Positions 56,023 to 64,000 of a stretch of 64,000 nt of DNA are shown here, one piece after another. Location of the stretch: contig JAULJL010000027.1 of NCBI GenBank assembly GCA_030761205.1, positions 7,259,001 through 7,323,000 on the forward strand, given 5' to 3'. Position 1 is the stretch's first letter. The number at the start of each line of letters is the position of its first letter. The notes beneath the pieces were generated by a model. The model was not told the origin of the DNA. It was given only the letters and a program-made list of their open reading frames with translations, and ran no database searches. The position numbers and the translations under genes were made by a program. The stretch is from Fremontodendron californicum. Lineage: Eukaryota > Streptophyta > Magnoliopsida > Malvales > Malvaceae.

Positions 56023-58326
56023 ATGAGCACTGTGGTTTATAGAACTCCCAAATCGGGGAGACAATCATTGTTTTTCCAAGACTTGGCATCACCGGTCTCT
56101 GCCCGGAGAGGGAAATTCTCTAGTCCAGGTCAAGCAGCAGCGGTCTCAGCTTTATGGCGTGAGAATTTCGGAGGTTCAGATCTTCCACCTCCTCCTATGT
56201 ACACCTTGGAGGACCGTTCAGATTTTTCTCCTGAGTCCGGGGTAGTGGATTATCCTTTGTCTTCTGAAATCAAGTCAGATCCAAGAATTCCGGTCCAAAG
56301 TTCTGGACGTGACTTCTCAACTCCAGCAAAGAGCAAGTCAGGGGCTAGCACTTCATTTGCTGTGCTTAATGGGCAGCAGAATCAGCAGAGCCCAACGAGT
56401 TTCAGTTGGTTGTCACCTGCAAAGGCAAGTGGTAGTGAGCAGGATGACAAGGGAAAGGGTTCTCCCGTGGAGGGTGTGGTTCAGCCTGGTGCTTTGATCA
56501 CACTTCCGCCTCCAAGGGAAGTTGCCAGGCCCGAGATACAGAGGAATTCCATACCTGCAGGAAATCTGGATGAGGAAGAATGGGTTACTGTTTATGGGTA
56601 TGCTCCATACTTTCATGTTCTACTTAATAGTTGATATATTGTCTTGTGGTCTTCTAGCAATCAGTTGTGTTTTATCTGTAATATGGATGCCTGATTTTGC
56701 TGGAGTAACTTTTGCTTTTATTATTTCACCGGTCACTTCTCTGCATTCTTGTTTTAACCTTTTCAATTTTCCAAAATTTTACCTGTTTATGTCAGGTTAA
56801 AACAGAATTATTTGGATGTTATCTGTTTAAATGTTTTAAATAATTGGTAGTGTGGTTTCGTCTAATTTGTTTTTCGAAGAATGAACACTTCTTTCTTGGT
56901 TTCACTATCTGCAACAGTGCAACCTATAACCTTCTATCTGTTTGTCTGATCCACTATCTAAAACCTGTAACCTTCTGGTAACTCAGCCATGATTTTAACT
57001 TTTTCCTTCTTGGTAAATTACGTTCATCTCTCCATGTTTGTCTGTTTTAGTAAAACAAAGTGTTGGACCTAAACATTTTGGTTAAACTCATGGTGTTATC
57101 TTGCTGTTATATGTATCTAGACCTATGTCTTTAATATTTACTTTCTTTCCAGATTTTCTCCTGCTGATACAAATTTAGTTTTGCGAGAGTTTGAAAAGTG
57201 TGGCGTGATATTGAAACATGTTCCTGGTCCAAGGGATGCTAACTGGATGCACATTCTTTATCTGGTGAATCTTCTCTCCCCTCAATCCTAATTCCTATCT
57301 GTTAATGTTTTTTCGTGATAAGTATTAATGTGCCCTGGTTATCTATCTTTTTGGTTCCTTTTTGCAGATTTGTGTTGTTCATGTCATTCTCTTTATTTGT
57401 TGCATGCTATCCTTCCTTGCTAAATAGTCTGTAATCCTTATGAAGATAAAAAGATAATCCAGTTGGAGATTAATATAAAAGAAGTAGTTGACTGAAAAAT
57501 TAGTTTTTGACAACCATGACCTTGTAACCTTTCTGAGTTGTAAAACATTGGTTGAACTATAAACCTATATCATCTTCCTAGTTCAAGCTGGACTCTCATT
57601 ATAAGCTAAGTATCTTAATGGATTTTTCTGAAACCCAAACCTGATAAAACTTTTTCTTGTTGACCAATGGGCTTCGATCTTTTTATCTGATCTATATGTT
57701 TTGAGTTTTGCTTCTAAAGTGTTTGGTAAAAAAAAACTTCTCTTTTGAGAATAATAAAAAATGGAAAGTGTTCAATTAGAACATGAAAACGTGACTGAAT
57801 TTGTCTTAGTTTTTGACATCTTGTCTTGTGTTATCGGTTTTGGGCCCAATGGCTGATTTCTTTTTCTATGTACTTTCTGAAATATATGCAGTGTTGTATG
57901 TGAAAGTCTTGAGGATTAGCTGAATTAAAAGGAAATATATGGTATTTTTATTTTCTTGATGAAATCATAAATGCTGATGTAAAAAACAATACATTGGCAA
58001 TGATTGCTTTCTATTTGGTTCAGAAACGATCTGATGCTCAGAGGGCTCTCAGCAAGAATGGAATGCAAATTAATGGAGTACTAATTGTTGGTGTGATGCC
58101 AGTGGATCCAATGCAACGCGAGGCTTTAAATGAAAGATTGAATAATCAGGGTTTCATGACTGTACCCCCAGCTTCAAGTAGAACATCAGAGCCGAACAAT
58201 TTCCGGCCATCTCACCCTTACCATCTTCAAAATGGCAATGCCAATGCACGACAGTCAGGAGGTGCTATGGCAAACCCTACAAAATCACTAGGGACCAAAG
58301 CCATGGAGTACCTGTTTGGATATTAG
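56023..58326 (+). CDS. NUP35: Nucleoporin NUP35/NUP53 (MPPN family)
   Basis: Exons are 56023-56597, 57153-57264 and 58024-58326, joined in frame (TTTATGG|GTATGC, CTTTCCAG|ATTTTC, TATCTG|GTGAAT, GGTTCAG|AAACGA), giving 329 residues. The N-terminal two thirds are a disordered, Ser/Pro-rich region with SPxxxRRGK-type motifs (mitotic-phosphoprotein-like). The RRM-like Nup35 domain runs from about 187 (EEEWVTVYGFSPADT) to about 270 (QINGVLIVGVMPVDP) and serves for dimerisation and contact with scaffold nucleoporins. The C-terminus, ending AMEYLFGY, is the short amphipathic membrane-binding tail typical of the family. It belongs to the nuclear pore inner ring. No defect is seen. Confidence 0.93.
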
Positions 58327-59844
58327 GAAGAGCTGTTTCAATCATCCACCTCACCTGCCCTTGTGCTATTTCATTATTGTTGACGCGTATTCCTTCCGGA
58401 TATTCATACAGACGACAGATAGTTTCGATCTACTGAGAGTTCCGGTATATCATCCGGCTTGAACGAGCAATTTCCTTTACAGTGAGAAGTGTTGCAGATT
58501 TAGTTGTAATTGCAATTGTACAAAGACTACAGAGTTAAAACTAACAATGTCCTGAATTCTTTATAGCTGCCCATCAAAAAATTTGTTGCCCTTTTACGTA
58601 TGGAACTTGTTATTTGGAATTTGCACTTTTCTGCTGAATTCCAAGCTTTGCAAACTTGTCTCTTTTCTTAGGCAAACTGTGATCTCATTGCAATTTGCAA
58701 ACTCTCAAAGTCAAAGTCTGAATGCAGCGGTATGAGTATCATTGGAGGATTTATTTATCATTTCTCATTTATATTTCTTCATGAACCCAACAAAGCCTGA
58801 AACTCCACTCACGTGTATATGGACCATTAATCCAATAACTGGCAGAAATTTTCCAAAAATGAATATTTATATATGCACACAAGGAGTGATCAATTTACAT
58901 TGATGTAAAATTAATTAGTTTTAAATGTTTTTATAATTCTGTATATAATTGATATTTTAACAAATCGATCGTTAGATTTAGCAATATAATCGTACTCATC
59001 ATGCACGTAAAGTTTTGAATCGATCAAATATCTATATCATATCGATCAAGAATACTGTCTTTTTTATTCATGTCGATAGATATATTCAACGATTAAATTT
59101 TTTTTTATATATAATATAAATTTAATTTTATGATTTATATTTGATGCATTGATAGTGTATAAATCTATACACTGTCAGTGAATCGAATCAGATGATGCTA
59201 CCTCATTAAAAATAAAGTTATTTGTATTATTTTCAAAAATTTTAATGAGGTGGCATTATCTGATTTACTAACAATTTATAAATATATAAACTATGAGTGC
59301 ATTAAATATAAACTCTTAATTTTATTATTATTATTATTATTATTTTTTTTTTTAATCTAGTGGGAGTGCTTATTTACCCAGCGAATAAATTCCATTAAAT
59401 CGATATCAATGAATAAGACTTGATTGTTCAACTTGATTAGTATCAAACATAAATTTCAGAGATGAAACCTAACGTAGTTTGAGAACTTTGTTCCAATTTT
59501 CCTGGATTAGTATAAAGAAAAAAAAAATACTATAAGATATGATATGTATCAAATAATTTCAAAGTTCAGTGCAATGGAGCCCCCTGTCTGTCAACACACG
59601 CGAGATAATTCAACCCACTTCAATCTTAAAAAAAAGAAAAAACCGCAAGCACCCACGTTTCCGCATAACTGTCCGCCACTCCCTGTCTCTCACGTTCTTG
59701 AAACTCAGCCCGCCACTTCATGCTTCAAACTTCAACCAACTTCTCTTTCTATTTTAATTCTTCCTTCAAATCCTTTTTCTAAATCCCGCCCCATGTCTCT
59801 TTTCTTACTATCATTAAATCTGAACTTTCTAAAACAACTCAAAT
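58327..59844. other. NUP35 3' flank and phytocyanin promoter region
   Basis: 58327 to about 58570 is probably the NUP35 3' UTR. 59130-59290 contains ATTGATAGTGTATAAATCT and ACACTGTCAGTG-like inverted words, also present at 52575-52640, so a small dispersed repeat. A (TTA)n run lies at 59325-59343. 59560-59844 is CT-rich and likely the 5' leader. Confidence 0.45.
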
Positions 59845-60521
59845 ATGGAACCTTTCAGGGGTTTGATCTTTTTCACTTGTTTTCTCATTGTAGCTGCCAT
59901 GAATGGCTCAGTTGAAGCTTCCAAGCATTTCAAAGTGGGTGATCATATAGGTTGGCAGCAGCCTAGCGCTTCCAACACTGAGGTCTATAACCAGTGGGCT
60001 ACGAGTAAAAGGTTTCATGTTGGAGACTCTCTTTGTGAGTTTCTTATTCCTTCTGCTTAGTTCACTAACATTTTTCAAGTATTTATTGATCAAATTAATT
60101 CTCACTGTTGTTTGCTTTAGGTCAGATACTTTTTAAACTTTCAGGCCCTTAACCGTCAGGTTTCTGATGTTTTAGCTATCATTTTCATTGGGTGCATGCA
60201 GCTTTTGAGTATCAGAATGATTCAGTCCTTGTGGTGGAGAAATGGGATTACTATCACTGCAACACAAACAAGCCTATCTCTTCCTTTAACGACGGAAAGA
60301 CTGTAATCAATCTTGATAGGTCTGGGCTCTTCTACTTCATAAGCGGAGCCCCTGATCACTGCAAGAAGGGTCAGAAATTGCTGATCCAGGTGATGAGTTT
60401 GCACCAACCTGAGGTTGGGCAGGCACCAGGGCCGCATCCTAGTTCAGGATTAGTAGTTACAGTGACACTTAGTTCAGTCTTTGTTGCTCTTATTGTCACT
60501 GCAGTTGTAACTTTGGTATGA
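59845..60521 (+). CDS. Early nodulin-like phytocyanin, GPI-anchored
   Basis: Exons are 59845-60034 and 60202-60521 (CTCTTT|GTGAGT ... GCATGCAG|CTTTTG), giving 169 residues. A signal peptide of about 25 residues (LIFFTCFLIVAAM) precedes a plastocyanin-like domain (FKVGDHIGWQQP ... KLLIQVM). A short Pro-rich linker (GQAPGPHPSSG) leads to a hydrophobic C-terminal tail that is a GPI-anchor signal. The disulfide cysteines are present (YYHCNT and DHCKKGQ). The copper-ligand Cys is replaced by Ser (FYFISGAP), so it should not bind copper as blue proteins do. This is the usual early nodulin-like (ENODL) state. It acts at the plasma membrane/cell wall. The single intron lies at the position normal for phytocyanins. 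Confidence 0.92.
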
Positions 60522-63003
60522 TGTGCACCGGCATAACCTCATCTTTGCTTCCTTTTAGTAGTCTTTGTTCTTTCTTCAGTGACAGATTTCATTTCAACCG
60601 TTGGAATTATGTGTCTCATATTAGTATTTATTTATACATTTAATTACATTATTCGCATTGGAAATTAGCATTTAACAGTTCTTCTACATATTGATTTGTT
60701 GAGGTTTCACTTTTAGAGCCAAAAAAACAGAGAAAGAAAAATGTGATTTTGTAATCAATGCTATGTTTTGGGAGTTTCCACTATAAAAAAAAAAAAAAGA
60801 TTTTTAGTAACGTTAAAAGTCGTTGCAAAATGCTATTATATCGTTGTAAATTTTGGTTGCTAAAATTCATTATTCTAGGAATATCTGGCTATTTGTAGGT
60901 CCTTAAGGAACAACAAGGGAGGGACTCAGGCCAATCCAGTGATGAAAATGAGGGTCCATGACAAATGACAAAGCCCCTGTTTGTTGGAACCATGCATTTG
61001 CTAAGCTTCCCTGTGCTTATTTTGTCTATGAATATTTTATATTTAGGGTTTTGAAATCTTAAAAATAAGGTTAAGAAAATGTTACTGATCTTATTCAGTG
61101 AATAATTTATATCCATACTCTTAATGAAACTTTATTGCCTTTAAAAAAAAAAAAAATTATGTGCATACCTGATGGAAGCACTGAAAATTTTTGTTCCAAA
61201 AGGAAAATCGTAGTTAGGTCATTGTTGCAGAATATTATTCTCATTCTTGGGTAAAATTTTAGGTTTAGCTTCCTCAATGTGGAAATCTGTAAATGGAAAC
61301 ATTCAATTGAACGGTTGATAACCAACAGTTTTATAGTTTTCATTTTTGATGAATGGTTTGCTCCCTTGTGCCGGAGCTCTTATATATATTGATATATCAG
61401 CATTTGGGATTCCAAAGTATCTTCTCATGTAAGTTCAAACACTTAACAGCACCTTTGGTTGGCCCACCAAATAGAACCATATTTCAAGCTTTCCCTCTAT
61501 TTCGCTGGTTCACTGAATAGTCATTTCGTGGAATGAACTATTTAATCAATTCATTGAATAGTCATTTTTAATTCCCCAAATGGCTATTCCACTCATATTC
61601 CCCTTGTCACCGAATAGGTCCAAATTTATTTTAACAAATTTGCCCTAACACCTCACGGGAGAAGTAGAAAAATTGTATCAACATCATTCCAAAAGGGGAT
61701 TCATTCCAAAAGGGGATTCAACACAAAAATGCAAAGAAAACGGAAAAATGGAGAGAATATTCTTTCTCTCTCTTTGGGTTAGTAGGACACTTATAGAGAG
61801 ATTTAGGGTTCCAAATTTCATGAGGAGGAAGAAGACAACAAGAGGAGAAACATATAAAAAATTGGAGGTATTTGGAGCGATGGACAAGGGCGAAAAAGGA
61901 AGTGAAAGTCGTGGAAGAACTTTGTAAATTTATGTTTATGCGGAGATTTAAAAAAAAAAACGAAAGAGAAAATAAAAAAAAGGACATTTAGAGAAAAAAA
62001 TTTGATGAAATTTGAAAAAAAAAAAAATAAATCTGAGTTTGAATAAAATTATACGCAAGAAATATCATTTTTGTGAAAATAAGTTTTTAGTTACTTTTTA
62101 TGTAATTTTGATAAATTTATGAAAAAAGTTACAATTTCTCTTAAATATTTGTTTAACTTTTATGTGTGATTATCTAAAATCTACTTTTTAATAACTTATT
62201 TTTTCATATTATTTTCTGTAATTTTGATAAAATTATATAATAAAAAAAAGTCTACTCTAATAATTTTTATTCCACTTTTTCTTTTTCTTTTTTTAATTTT
62301 AACAAATCACAAAAAAAAAATTACCTTTTGATAAGTTTTTTTTTTTACTTTTCTTTTATTTTCTGAGTTCTTTAAATTTTATTTTTATATTCATCTCTCT
62401 TGAAATTTAAGTAGGCTCCACTCATGAAATTTATCTAAGATTCTTTTTATGAATTTTTTTGCACTTAAAAATGAGAGATGTGATAGAAGAGAGAATAGCT
62501 ATAGGAGAGAATGAGATTTTAGGGAAAATATATATATATAAAAAAATGGACAATACTAAAAATCTTATTAAAGGTAAAAAATAAACAAAATATTATTTAT
62601 TTTGATTTTTCTTTTTTATTTATTTTTTCTCCTTTATCGTTTCTTTCCTTTTTCTATTTTAATTATTTTAAAAAAACTATAATTTATAATAAATTAAAAG
62701 AAAAAGTTTGGTTAATTAGTTTATGCGTTTTATAATTATTTTCACAAAAATTTTATCTCTTGCATAATATATATATATAATATGTATCTATTTTATTATT
62801 AAAAACTATACATGGCAACAATGGACATTTACTAGTTAATATATAAAAATATATTTAAAAAATAAAAATTTGATTAAATTTATGAGCTTTTCGAATCCAA
62901 TGTTAAAATACTCGAATTTAATTTGACCCGTTACTTAAATTGCTGAAGTTCAAGTTTAAGCAGACAAGGAATGAGTGAAGCGCAAATATTCAGCGAATCA
63001 AAC
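60522..63003. other. Intergenic DNA
   Basis: No gene. 61684-61718 has a 17-bp tandem duplication (CATTCCAAAAGGGGATT twice). 61460-61620 contains GAATAGTCATTT words like those of Stowaway-type repeats. The remainder is very AT-rich. Confidence 0.4.
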
Positions 63004-64000
63004 TTAGGGCTAGTTTAGCATTACTTTTGTAAAAAGTTTAGGTTGAAAAAAGTGTATTTAAAAATTATGATGAAAAACTGTGATTTAAAAATTTTTAGGT
63101 AGCATTTGGTATCATTTGCAAGATCACCGTGATAATTCAATTACTATGGTGATAAAACTAGCAAAGTGATTTCATCACTAGTGATTTTATATTACCATGT
63201 TTGGTATAACATTATAAATCACTAGTGATCTTAAACCATAATGTTTGTTATTACAAGGAAAAAAAAAATCACCGAGTATAAAACATCCAAAATAACCTTC
63301 CAGAAAAGAAAAAAAAATGTTTTTCTTATAAGGACATTTTTTCATTTATCTTTTCTTAGTATTCAGATTTTTGCTTTTAAAAAATTATTTCTAAATAAAA
63401 TACATAAAAACTTATACCATAATAAGGATTGAGTATACAAATTATAAGACAATAAAGCTACTGCTATCATCACTTTAAAACACAAAAGTTTAGATGTCTA
63501 TGCTAAGGATTAGCTATCAGTTTTTTACACGTGTTTTTTTCTACTATTTTCAGGAAAAATTAGTAATAAAACAACATAGAAGATTACTTCCTCACATGAT
63601 AAAACTTTTCCATCTTTTTAGATGGGAATAAGATCACTTCTTAAGATAGTGATCTTATTACCCCAATGATTTAAGATTACTGTCATGTAGAATTTCTAAA
63701 TTGCTAATAAACAAGGTGATGTAATTACTGAATGTAGATCACCTTGGTTTTTGGGATGATTACCCCATACCGAACACCCTCTTAAGTGTTTGGCATTATT
63801 GTGAAAAAGTATTGTGAGGAATTGAAATATCAAAAAAAGATATGTTTAAAATAATAAAAGTGTAGAGATATGAAGATAAAAAAATCATTTTATTCAAAAG
63901 CTAACTTTTAAAGCCCAAAAGTTCTATTTTTTTGGCTTTTTGGTTTGGGTTGCCAAACCATGGTTTTAACCGCAAAAGCCAATCTGGGCCCTATTAAAAA
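63004..64000. mobile_element. MITE, family B, copy 3, interrupted and cut by the window edge
   Basis: It starts TTAGGGCTAGTTTAGCATT. The body continues after the nested element at 63785 and runs past 64000 with the shared block AAAAGCTAACTTTTAAAGCC and AACCATGGTTTTAACCGCAAAAG. The orientation is opposite to copy 1. Confidence 0.6.
63098..63781. mobile_element. PIF/Harbinger (Tourist)-like MITE nested in family B
   Basis: The 684-bp element is flanked by TTA on both sides (63095-63097, 63782-63784). Ends GGTAGCATTTGGTAT and the complement of ATACCGAACACCCTC are imperfect inverted repeats. Subterminal GATCACC/GGTGATC words are inverted too. A TTA duplication is characteristic of PIF/Harbinger. 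Confidence 0.65.

Overview
This is nuclear DNA from a flowering plant, most likely a eudicot. It is AT-rich, its genes have GT..AG introns, and the intergenic space is filled with LTR retrotransposons and small inverted-repeat DNA transposons. A plastid-derived insertion is also present. I could not name the species from sequence alone.

Layout: 1-4122 is the 3' half of a decayed Athila/Tat-type Ty3-gypsy element (E1), followed by a minisatellite (4123-4555) and an Ogre/Tat-like LTR relic (4620-5390). 10340-14727 is a young, internally deleted Ty1-copia element on the minus strand. It sits inside a SEC13-like pseudogene (14733-15600), which is also split by a Mutator-type MITE. 21907-31867 is a complete, young, minus-strand Ty3-gypsy element (E2) inserted in an older hAT-type MITE. 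31947-33613 is a mosaic of plastid fragments (trnA-UGC, rrn23, trnL-UAA intron, psbA).

Four host genes look intact: a class A GATA transcription factor (37816-39029), a small plant protein of unknown function (49751-50654), the nucleoporin NUP35 (56023-58326) and an early nodulin-like phytocyanin (59845-60521). All four lie on the plus strand in the right-hand 27 kb, separated by MITEs, a MULE transposase relic and an RNase H-like (RVT_3) relic.

The most unusual object is E2. Its single 976-codon ORF keeps Gag and protease and then runs in frame into the first part and the tail of integrase, with reverse transcriptase, RNase H and the integrase core cleanly missing. Between this ORF and the 3' LTR it carries two further sense ORFs without stops. 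One encodes a 178-aa protein with a basic block followed by a four-Cys cluster, resembling the cysteine-rich nucleic-acid-binding proteins of some plant RNA viruses. The other is a nearly full-length, intronless LOG-type (cytokinin-activating phosphoribohydrolase) reading frame. Both follow a pyrimidine tract and CAG that look like 3' splice sites, so they could be expressed from spliced transcripts, as env-like ORFs are.

All three LTR elements whose coding region can be inspected lack an intact polymerase, so any recent movement must have used enzymes supplied in trans.
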